From NCBI GenBank assembly GCA_009778355.1, contig WRJY01000313.1, forward strand, positions 1 to 14,503: a stretch of DNA of 14,503 nt, read 5' to 3'. Under the pieces are notes generated by a model. The model was not told the origin of the DNA. It saw only the letters and a list, made by a program, of their open reading frames with translations, and did no database searches. Made by a program: the position numbers and the translations under genes. Positions 1 to 7,058 of the stretch are shown here, piece by piece. The stretch comes from Desulfovibrionaceae bacterium. GTDB lineage: Bacteria > Pseudomonadota > Gammaproteobacteria > Burkholderiales > Burkholderiaceae_C. Each line of letters begins with the position of its first letter. The stretch's first letter is position 1.

Positions 1-156
1 CTCAAGCAGACCCTGGCCGCGCATGGGCTGAAAATGCCGCAACTGGCGATGCCGGTGCGCGTGCTGGTGATGGGCACGCCGCAAACGCCATCGCTGGACG
101 CCGTGCTGGCGCTGCACCGGCGCGAAGAAATCATCGAGCGATTGCAACAAGCCTGA
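1..156 (+). CDS. gltX: Glutamate--tRNA ligase, C-terminal end (5' truncated by window)
   Basis: The first 51 codons in frame 1 run to a TGA at 154-156 and give the end of a class I glutamyl-tRNA synthetase, the cytoplasmic enzyme that charges tRNA-Glu. The visible residues belong to the anticodon-binding alpha-helical domain. The stretch with PVRVLVMG, then TPSLDAVLALHRREEII and the final RLQQA matches the usual GltX ending in beta- and gammaproteobacteria (E. coli has GQSPALD at this place). The catalytic domain with its HIGH and KMSKS motifs lies outside the window, so activity cannot be judged. A tRNA-Glu gene lies only 136 bp downstream, so the enzyme and its substrate RNA are neighbours. 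The identification rests on recalled family sequence and is fairly secure despite the short fragment. Confidence 0.85.
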   Translation, partial: LKQTLAAHGLKMPQLAMPVRVLVMGTPQTPSLDAVLALHRREEIIERLQQA

Positions 157-171
157 ATTTCGTCGTATAAT
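142..171 (+). promoter_or_regulatory. Sigma-70 promoter of the tRNA operon, inside the gltX 3' end
   Basis: A perfect -10 TATAAT lies at 166-171. A -35-like TTGCAA lies at 142-147, 18 bp upstream and inside the last gltX codons. Transcription would start near 178, about 14 nt before the first tRNA. A strong promoter here gives the tRNAs their own transcription, independent of gltX. The -35 matches TTGACA at five of six positions. The assignment is by inspection only. Confidence 0.65.
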
Positions 172-191
172 GCAAGGCTCGACGCCCAAAC

Positions 192-267
<76 letters not shown>

Positions 268-291
268 AAAAGCGTCGGGATTGAAGGTTTT

Positions 292-367
292 GACCCTATC
301 GTCTAGAGGCCTAGGACATCACCCTTTCACGGTGAGTACCGGGGTTCGAATCCCCGTAGGGTCGCCA
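292..367 (+). tRNA. tRNA-Glu (anticodon TTC)
   Basis: This is a 76-nt cloverleaf. The acceptor stem GACCCTA pairs with TAGGGTC, followed by discriminator G and an encoded CCA (365-367). The anticodon stem TCACC/GGTGA holds the loop CTTTCAC with anticodon TTC. The D arm with GTCTAGAGGCCTAGGAC and the T loop GTTCGAA are typical of bacterial tRNA-Glu. It follows tRNA-Ala after 24 nt. It is the substrate of the GltX enzyme encoded just upstream. Confidence 0.97.
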
Positions 368-430
368 AGTTTTGTGGCACTTGGCTTGCAGCAATCGCAA
401 GATCGCGGCAGGCGAACGCCACACCGACGC

Positions 431-507
431 GGAGTGGTAGTTCAGTCGGTTAGAATACCGGCCTGTCACGCCGGGGGTCGCGGGTTCGAGTCCCGTCCAC
501 TCCGCCA
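431..507 (+). tRNA. tRNA-Asp (anticodon GTC)
   Basis: This is a 77-nt cloverleaf. The acceptor stem GGAGTGG pairs with CCACTCC, followed by discriminator G and an encoded CCA (505-507). The anticodon loop CTGTCAC has anticodon GTC, and the T loop is GTTCGAG. It is the last gene of the tRNA operon. The 63-nt spacer before it can fold (GTGGC at 374-378 with GCCAC at 418-422, and CTTGC at 385-389 with GCAAG at 397-401), which may guide transcript processing. Confidence 0.97.
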
Positions 508-540
508 GAATGGTTCTTCCAACCTGTTGATTTGGAAGAG

Positions 541-568
541 AAAAGAGCCACCGCAAGGTGGCTCTTTT
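541..568 (+). terminator. Intrinsic terminator of the tRNA operon
   Basis: A perfect 12-bp inverted repeat, AAAAGAGCCACC / GGTGGCTCTTTT, flanks a GCAA tetraloop at 553-556. The 3' arm ends in a T run, giving a classic rho-independent terminator 33 nt after tRNA-Asp. Because the 5' arm begins with AAAA, it would also work in the opposite direction. Confidence 0.92.
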
Positions 569-688
569 GCTTTCAACCCTCGTTCCGACCTCCGACCCTG
601 GATGTGATTGCATGGGATGAGACGGTAACAACGCCCATGCATGGCGGCCCCCTGTCACGGGGAAGACTTGCCCTTCTCGCCCGGCAAA

Positions 689-729
689 CGGCATGAGCAG
701 ATTTCATGCCGGCTTCACGCGCGCTTCAC
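689..729 (+). promoter_or_regulatory. Dyad and direct repeats upstream of the alpha-2-macroglobulin gene
   Basis: The leader between the terminator and the start codon at 796 holds a perfect 8-bp dyad: CGGCATGA (689-696), a 7-nt spacer, then TCATGCCG (704-711). A direct repeat GCTTCAC follows at 712-718 and 723-729, spaced 11 bp. Further upstream GCATGGG (610-616) faces CCCATGC (634-640). These could be regulator-binding sites or RNA hairpins in the leader. No convincing -35/-10 pair was found nearby, so the function is open. Confidence 0.3.
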
Positions 730-795
730 ACAGCGCACATGGGCTTCCCGGACTGCTGGCACACTTGCCGTTGAACAAACACCGAGGACGTTGCC

Positions 796-3700
796 GTGCT
801 TGCGCTTGCGAACCGAAAACTGGCGTCGTGGAGCGACGCGCTTTTTACCGGGCTGGGCCGCGCGCTTGGCCTTTTGCGCCCTGCGGCCCGTGGGCTGGCC
901 GGCTCGTGGCAGCCGCCGGGCTGGCTGCGGATCGTGTGGGCGCTGGCGCTGTTCGTGCTGCGCTGGCTTCAGCAGCGGCTGGCGGGAGTGGCGGCGCTGG
1001 TCTTGCTGGCGCTGGCCGGCTGGGCGGGCAGTCCGCAGGTTTTGAAATGGTGGCATGGGCTGACGCCGGAGCGGGTGGAGCCGACCATCGCCATCGCGAA
1101 CGCCGAGCGGCCTGGGCGCACGCGGATCGAGGACGACCGGGAGCCGAATCCGTTCGTCATCCACTTTTCTGCTTCGGCGGCGCCGGTCGAGCGCGTTGGC
1201 AAGGATGCTGCCGGCGTCACCATCGAGCCGGCTGTCGCGGGACGCTGGACGTGGAGCGATGGGCAGACCCTGGCGTTCATGCCCGCGCAGGATTGGCCGG
1301 TGGGCCAGCCGTACAAGGTGCGGGTGGGCAAGAACGCGCTGGCGCCGCACGTCGAGCTGGCGCAGCGCGAGTTCGAGTTCGTCTCGCCCGAATTCGCCGC
1401 AAACATCGAAAGCGCCGAGTTCTACCAGGACCCGGTGCAGGCCAATGTGCGGCGGGCGGTGTTCCGGGTGCGTTTTTCGCATCCGGTGAACACGGCGGAA
1501 TTTGAAAAGCGCGTGACGCTGAATTTCGATCAGGCGTGCAGCGGCTCGATCTTCAGCAAGTGCGCGAGCGAGAAGTTCACGGTGAGTTACGACAAGCTGC
1601 ATCTGGTTGCCACGCTGCAATCGGAGCCGCTGGCGATTCCAGAGAAAACGCGCCCGGTGGTGTTCAGCCTGGCGGCGGGCGCGGTGGCGCAGCGGGGCGG
1701 GCCGGGTCTGGACAAGGACATGCGGCGCTCGGTGGACATTCCGGGGCTTTACAACCTGGCGATCCAGAGCGTGGACGAGGACGCCGTGACCGGCGAGAAC
1801 GGCGAGCCGGAGCACGTGTTGCACGTAACGGCCTCGATGCCGGTGCACGAGCGCGAGATGGCGCGCGTGGTGCAGGCCTGGCTGCTGCCGGCGGCCAAAC
1901 AGGCCAAGGACGATGCCGATGAAAAGTTCGACTGGTCGGCCAACCCCGGCGACGTGACCGACGCTGTGCTGCGCCGCGCCAGGAAACTCGATTTGCAGCC
2001 CATCGCCAGCGAACGCGAAGTGACCGAGATGGTGAGTTTCCGTATGCCGCAGGCTGAGGGCGGGCGCTACTTGCTGGTGCGCGTGGCCAAGGGCCTGAAG
2101 ACGCCCGGCGGCTACCAGCTTGGCGAGGCGTTGCAGAGCGTGCAACTGCTCAAACCCTTCGCGCCCGAACTGGCGATCATGAGCCGGGGATCGCTGCTGG
2201 CGCTGTCGGGCGAGCGCAAGCTGCCGATTCTGGTGCGCGATCTGCCGGGTATTCGCGTCGAGATCGGGCGCTTGCTGCCGCGGCAGTTGCAGCACCTGAT
2301 TACGCAAGCGGGCGGCGAGTTCACCAAATTCGGCCAGCCGGAGTTTTATCGCGGCATTCAGCCGGACGACCTGATGGAGCGCTTCAGCAAAGACATTCCG
2401 ATCGACGCGCTGCCTGGCAAGGCGCACTACGAAACCGTCGATTTCGCCGACTACCTGCTGAAAAACGCGAATGACCGGCGCGGCGTGTTCCTGCTGCGCG
2501 TGAAGGGCTACGATCCCAAGGCCGAGGCCAAGTCCAAAGGCGAATCGGCGGACCAGTCAGCGCGGGACGAGGCGTCCGCCAGCGAGGAAGGCGGCGATGG
2601 CGAGAACGGCGATGGCGACGAAGGCGAGGAAGGCCGCGGCGATCCAGGCCGGCACAGCGACCAGCGCCTGGTGCTGGTCACCGACCTGGGCATCGTTGCC
2701 AAGAAATCGCTCGACGGTACGCGCGACGTGTTCGTGCAGAGCATCGCCAACGGCCAGCCCGTGGCGGGCGCGCAGGTTGAAGTGTGGGGGCGCAACGGCA
2801 CCGTGGTGGCCGCGCAGGCCACCGACGCGACCGGCGCCGCCAAACTGCCGAGTCTGGCCGGTTTCCAGCGCGAGAAACAACCCGTGGCGCTGGTGGTGCG
2901 CAAAGAGGGCGATTTGAGTTTTCTGCCCCTCGACCGCGTTGACCGCGCGCTCGATGTTTCGCGCTTCGACGTGGGCGGTCTGCGCGCGGCGGGCGTGCCC
3001 AACCAGATGACCGGCTACCTGTTCAGCGACCGCGGCATCTACCGCCCCGGCGACACCATGCACATCGGCATGATCGTCAAGGCCGGCAATTGGGCCACCT
3101 CGCTGCGCGATTTGCCGCTGGAGGCCGAGATCATCGACGCGCGGGGCCTGAGCGTGCGGCGCGAAAAGCTGCGTCTTGGCCCCGCCGGCGCGGCGGAGAT
3201 CGAACACACCACGCAAGACAGCTCGCCCACCGGCAACTACACCGTCAGCCTTTATTTGCCGCGCGAGTCCTCGCCCGGCAATCCCGAAGTGCATGGCCTG
3301 CTGATCGGCAGCGCCACGGTGAAGGTGCAGGAATTTTTGCCCGACCGCACCAAGGTCACGGCCCGGCTCAGCAGCGAGGCGGCCGAAGGCTGGGTGAAGC
3401 CGAATGATTTGAAGGCGCTGATCGACGTGCAGAACCTGTTCGGCACGCCCGCGCCCAATCGCAAGGTGGAGGGCACGCTCACGCTCAGCCCGGCTTTTCC
3501 GGCGTTCCGCGCCTTTGCCGACTACGCCTTTTTCGACCCGCAGCGCGCCACCGACAAGCAGGAAGACGACCTGGGCAGCGTGCAGACCAGCGACGAGGGC
3601 AAGGCCGAGTTCGATTTGCGCCTGTCGCGCTTTCAGGCCGCGACCTACCAGGTGCAGGTGTTCGCCAAGGCGTTCGAGCCGGAGGGCGGGCGCAGCGTTG

Positions 3701-6700
3701 CCGCCGAGGCGCACGCACTGGTCAGCGACCGGCCCTACCTCGTCGGCGTCAAGGTCGATGGCGACGCCAGCTACGTCAGCAAGGGCGCGGCGCGCAACGT
3801 CAGCGTGATTGCCATCGACCCGCAAGCGAAGAAGACGGCGGTGGCCGGCCTGAAGATCGAGCGCGTGGAGCGCAAGGTGCTGTCGGTGCTGGTCAAGCAG
3901 GACAGCGGCCTGTACCGCTACGAGTCGCGCCGCAAGGAGGTCGTGCTGGAGAGCAAGCCCTTCGCCATCGCGGCGGCGGGCAGCGCCGTGGCGCTGGACA
4001 CCGCCACGCCCGGCGACTTTGCCTACGTGATTCGCGACGCCGGCGCGCTGGAGCTGAACCGCGTCGAATACAGCGTGGCCGGCAACGCCAACGTCTCGCG
4101 CTCGCTCGACCGCAACGCCGAGCTGCACCTGACGCTCGACCGCAAGGACTACGAGCCGGGCCAGGAGATTCAGGTCAGCATCCGCGCGCCTTACGTCGGC
4201 GCCGGTCTCATCACCATCGAGCGCGACAAGGTGTACGCCCATGCCTGGTTCAAAACCGACCAGACCGCCTCGGTGCAGAAGATCACGCTGCCCCAGGACT
4301 TCGAGGGCACCGGCTACATCAGCGTGCACTTCGTGCGCGACCCGGCCTCGGACGAGATCTACATGAGCCCGCTGTCCTACGGCGTCGCGCCCTTTGCCAC
4401 CAGCCTCGCCCGGCGCACCGCCAAACTGCAATTGACGAGCAGCGAACTGGTCAAGCCCGGCGAAACGGTGAAGATGAAGCTCACCAGCGACAAGCCCACG
4501 CGCGCCGTGGTGTTCGCGGTGGATGAGGGCATCCTGCAAGTGGCGCGCTACAAGACGCCCGATCCGCTCAAGCACTTTTTTCAAAAACGCGCGCTCGAAG
4601 TCGGCACCCTGCAAACGCTCGATCTGATCCTGCCCGAGTTCAACAAGCTCATGCAGGGCGCCGCGCCCGGCGGCGACGGCGAGGGCGACCTGGGCAGGCG
4701 CCTGAACCCCTTCAAACGCAAGCGCGACAAGCCGGTGGCCTATTGGTCCGGGCTGGTTGAAGTGAACGGCAGCCGCGAGTTCGAATACACCGTGCCCGAC
4801 AGCTTCAACGGCAGCCTGCGCGTAATGGCCGTGGCGGTGAACGACGATACCGCCGGCGCCCAAAGCACCCGCACCGTGGTGCGCGGCGACATGGTGATTC
4901 TGCCCAACGCGCCGCTGGCCATGGCGCCCGGCGACACGGTGGAAGTGGGTGTCGGTCTTGCCAACAACATCGAAGGCTCAGGCAAGGATGCGCCCATCGC
5001 GCTCACGCTCACCGCATCCGGCGGGCTGGAAGTGGCGGGCGATGCCACGCAGACGCTCAAGGTCAACGAGCGCGGCGAGGCCAGCGCCAAATTCAGCGTG
5101 CGCGCCAAGCCGGGCGCGCAGGCCGTGCTGGGTTCATCGGCGCTGGTGTTCACGGCCACGCACGGGGAGCACAGCGCGCGGCTTACCAACGAAGTCAGCG
5201 TGCGCCCGGCCTCGCCGTTCGTCACGCTGGTGCAGGCCGGCAGCTTCCAGCGCGCCGGCGAACTGTCGAGCAAGGGCGACTTCTATCCCAACTTCCGCCG
5301 CAGCGACCTCGCGGTATCGGCTGCGCCCTGGGCCTTTGCCACCAGCATGATGCAGTACCTCGAAGCCTATCCGCACGGCTGCACAGAGCAAATCACGAGC
5401 CAGACCTTTCCCGCCGTACTGCTGTCCAACCGGCCTGAACTGGTCAAGGAAATGGCGCGCGGACGCAGCGCCGGGCAAGGCCCGATGCCCGAGGCGCGCA
5501 AAACCTTCGAGCGTTACCTGGTGCAACTGCGCCCGCGGCAGACGGCGGACGGCGGTTTTGCGATGTGGCCTGGCGACGGCAGCGCCAGCCCGTTCGCCAC
5601 GCTCTACGCCGTGCACCTGCTGGTCGAGGCCCGGGACCGCAAGCTGCCCGTACCGCAGGACCTGCTGCAAAAGGCCAACGTCTATCTGCAAGGCTGGCTC
5701 GGCGGCGGCGACAACTCGCTCGACAACTGGCGTCAGCGCGCGCAGGCGGCCTATTTGCTGACGCGCCAGGGCATCGTCGTGCCCGCCGCGCTGGCGAATT
5801 TGCGCGAGGCGTGGCGCGGCCAGCGCACGCACGGCTGGGGCGACGACCTTGGGGCCGCATACCTGGCCGCGAGCTACCAGCTCGTGAAGCAGGAACAGGT
5901 GGCGGGCGAACTGATCGACCCCGTGTGGGCCGACCTGCTGGCGCGCAGCGAAAAGAAAACGCGCCGCAACGTCTGGGGCAGCTACTACGACCCGCTGGTG
6001 CACGACGCCATGCTGCTGCACCTGGTGGCGCGGCATTTCCCGGCGCGGCTGAAGGCAATCAAGCCGGCAGTGTGGGAAGGCATGGGCGCAATGGTGCGCG
6101 ATGGCTGGTACAACAGCCTGTCGTCGGCCACCATGCTGCTCTCGGTCGATGCCTACTTCGAGGCCGTGGCGCAGAACGCCGATGGCAAGCTGACGGCGCA
6201 AGCCATCGACGCCAAGGGCCAGGCGGCGGCGCTGGCGCTGGGCGCGGTCAACCCGATCACGCGCGCCGCCGTGCCGCCGGGCACGGCCAAGCTGCACCTG
6301 GCCAACGACAGCGACTTCAATCTGTACTACTCTTGGACGGAACAAGGCTTCGAGCGCAACCTGCCTGCCACGCCGGTAAGCCAGGGCCTGGAAATTTCCC
6401 ACGAAGTGCTCGACGCCAAGGGCAACCCCATCACCCAGGCCAAACTGGGCGACGAAGTGACGGTGCGCGTGCGCGTGCGCAGCCTGGAGCGCGCCAGCAT
6501 CGACGACGTGGCGCTGGTCGACGTGCTGCCCGGCGGGCTGGAGCCGGTGCTGCAAGCCGCCAGCGACGCCAGTGATGATGGTGATGACGCCGACGCGCCG
6601 ATCTGGAAAAAGCGCTTGGGCGGCAAGGGTTCCTGGCAAGTGAACTACGCCGACATCCGCGAAGACCGCGTGGTGTTCTACGGCAGCGTGAACAGGGATT

Positions 6701-6837
6701 TGCTCGAAGTCACGTACAAGGCGCGCGCCACCAACGCCGGCGACTACGTGGCCCCCGCCGCGTATGGCGAGGCGATGTACGACCGGCGCATCTTCGCGCG
6801 CTCAGGCGGCGCGCGGTTCCAGGTGGTGGCGCAATGA
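796..6837 (+). CDS. yfhM: Bacterial alpha-2-macroglobulin, thioester type (YfhM-like), membrane anchored
   Basis: This 2013-residue periplasmic protease trap is larger than the roughly 1650-residue E. coli YfhM. The GTG start at 796 has GAGGA (784-788) 7 nt upstream. The N-terminus is basic and then hydrophobic (about 43-57 and 62-79), with no lipobox cysteine, so it should be an inner-membrane anchor. Landmarks in order are: an acidic low-complexity insert at 576-622; the MG2-type A2M_N motif GYLFSDRGIYRPGD (740-753); the bait-region domain from about 1110 with AVDEGIL (1241-1247); a flexible Gly/Asp then basic segment (about 1285-1312), the likely protease bait; and the A2M core YWSG...DSFNGSLRVMAVAVN (1316-1349). 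The thioester CTEQ is at 1529-1532, then the alpha-toroid thioester domain (TADGGFAMW, 1583-1591) and a C-terminal MG10-like domain with an Asp-rich loop at 1924-1935. In this family cleavage of the bait exposes the thioester, which couples covalently to the protease. The downstream pbpC is the expected partner. Confidence 0.93.
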   Translation: MLALANRKLASWSDALFTGLGRALGLLRPAARGLAGSWQPPGWLRIVWALALFVLRWLQQRLAGVAALVLLALAGWAGSPQVLKWWHGLTPERVEPTIAIANAERPGRTRIEDDREPNPFVIHFSASAAPVERVGKDAAGVTIEPAVAGRWTWSDGQTLAFMPAQDWPVGQPYKVRVGKNALAPHVELAQREFEFVSPEFAANIESAEFYQDPVQANVRRAVFRVRFSHPVNTAEFEKRVTLNFDQACSGSIFSKCASEKFTVSYDKLHLVATLQSEPLAIPEKTRPVVFSLAAGAVAQRGGPGLDKDMRRSVDIPGLYNLAIQSVDEDAVTGENGEPEHVLHVTASMPVHEREMARVVQAWLLPAAKQAKDDADEKFDWSANPGDVTDAVLRRARKLDLQPIASEREVTEMVSFRMPQAEGGRYLLVRVAKGLKTPGGYQLGEALQSVQLLKPFAPELAIMSRGSLLALSGERKLPILVRDLPGIRVEIGRLLPRQLQHLITQAGGEFTKFGQPEFYRGIQPDDLMERFSKDIPIDALPGKAHYETVDFADYLLKNANDRRGVFLLRVKGYDPKAEAKSKGESADQSARDEASASEEGGDGENGDGDEGEEGRGDPGRHSDQRLVLVTDLGIVAKKSLDGTRDVFVQSIANGQPVAGAQVEVWGRNGTVVAAQATDATGAAKLPSLAGFQREKQPVALVVRKEGDLSFLPLDRVDRALDVSRFDVGGLRAAGVPNQMTGYLFSDRGIYRPGDTMHIGMIVKAGNWATSLRDLPLEAEIIDARGLSVRREKLRLGPAGAAEIEHTTQDSSPTGNYTVSLYLPRESSPGNPEVHGLLIGSATVKVQEFLPDRTKVTARLSSEAAEGWVKPNDLKALIDVQNLFGTPAPNRKVEGTLTLSPAFPAFRAFADYAFFDPQRATDKQEDDLGSVQTSDEGKAEFDLRLSRFQAATYQVQVFAKAFEPEGGRSVAAEAHALVSDRPYLVGVKVDGDASYVSKGAARNVSVIAIDPQAKKTAVAGLKIERVERKVLSVLVKQDSGLYRYESRRKEVVLESKPFAIAAAGSAVALDTATPGDFAYVIRDAGALELNRVEYSVAGNANVSRSLDRNAELHLTLDRKDYEPGQEIQVSIRAPYVGAGLITIERDKVYAHAWFKTDQTASVQKITLPQDFEGTGYISVHFVRDPASDEIYMSPLSYGVAPFATSLARRTAKLQLTSSELVKPGETVKMKLTSDKPTRAVVFAVDEGILQVARYKTPDPLKHFFQKRALEVGTLQTLDLILPEFNKLMQGAAPGGDGEGDLGRRLNPFKRKRDKPVAYWSGLVEVNGSREFEYTVPDSFNGSLRVMAVAVNDDTAGAQSTRTVVRGDMVILPNAPLAMAPGDTVEVGVGLANNIEGSGKDAPIALTLTASGGLEVAGDATQTLKVNERGEASAKFSVRAKPGAQAVLGSSALVFTATHGEHSARLTNEVSVRPASPFVTLVQAGSFQRAGELSSKGDFYPNFRRSDLAVSAAPWAFATSMMQYLEAYPHGCTEQITSQTFPAVLLSNRPELVKEMARGRSAGQGPMPEARKTFERYLVQLRPRQTADGGFAMWPGDGSASPFATLYAVHLLVEARDRKLPVPQDLLQKANVYLQGWLGGGDNSLDNWRQRAQAAYLLTRQGIVVPAALANLREAWRGQRTHGWGDDLGAAYLAASYQLVKQEQVAGELIDPVWADLLARSEKKTRRNVWGSYYDPLVHDAMLLHLVARHFPARLKAIKPAVWEGMGAMVRDGWYNSLSSATMLLSVDAYFEAVAQNADGKLTAQAIDAKGQAAALALGAVNPITRAAVPPGTAKLHLANDSDFNLYYSWTEQGFERNLPATPVSQGLEISHEVLDAKGNPITQAKLGDEVTVRVRVRSLERASIDDVALVDVLPGGLEPVLQAASDASDDGDDADAPIWKKRLGGKGSWQVNYADIREDRVVFYGSVNRDLLEVTYKARATNAGDYVAPAAYGEAMYDRRIFARSGGARFQVVAQ

Positions 6838-6938
6838 TCGACAGTTCCCTGCTCTCCTCGCGGGTAGGGGCTTGAATCCGATGGCGTTGATGCGGGCGAC
6901 CACATGGTGACTGACCAATGACACCGCCCTGTCTTGCT

Positions 6939-7046
6939 CCTTCCCCCTCTGGGGAAAGGCAGGGATGGGGGCGGCAGCGTTACCAGAACATCCGTTATTG
7001 GTTTGGGCGCTGTCCCCCATCCCAACCTTCCCCAAAAGGGGGAAGG
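6939..7046. repeat. REP/BIME-like palindromic repeat pair between yfhM and pbpC
   Basis: Two 33-bp arms (6939-6971 and 7014-7046) are near-perfect inverted copies that share CCTTCCCCC, GGGG and GGGATGGGGG blocks around a 42-bp centre. Each arm also folds on itself: the right arm pairs CCTTCCCC (7026-7033) with GGGGAAGG (7039-7046). A single related copy lies at 14160-14191. This is how interspersed extragenic palindromes look. It fills most of the 221-bp gap between yfhM and pbpC. It has no coding potential of its own; reading through it adds only a Pro/Gly/Ser-rich artefact to the pbpC frame. Confidence 0.75.
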
Positions 7047-7058
7047 GGTTTGGGGCGA

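Noticed and set aside
751..766. Sigma-54-like TGGCAC...TTGC before the macroglobulin gene
   Set aside because: GG and GC are separated by 7 bases rather than the required 10.
715..6639. Long minus-strand open frames opposite the macroglobulin gene (570, 768 and 501 codons)
   Set aside because: They are antisense shadows of a high-GC gene, rich in Arg, His, Ala and Gln with no recognisable domain. The plus-strand frame holds the clear A2M motifs.
6918..7058. N-terminal extension of PbpC from the ATG at 6918
   Set aside because: The 47 extra residues are Pro/Gly/Ser-rich translation of the palindromic repeat, and they precede a normal membrane anchor that starts at the ATG at 7059.
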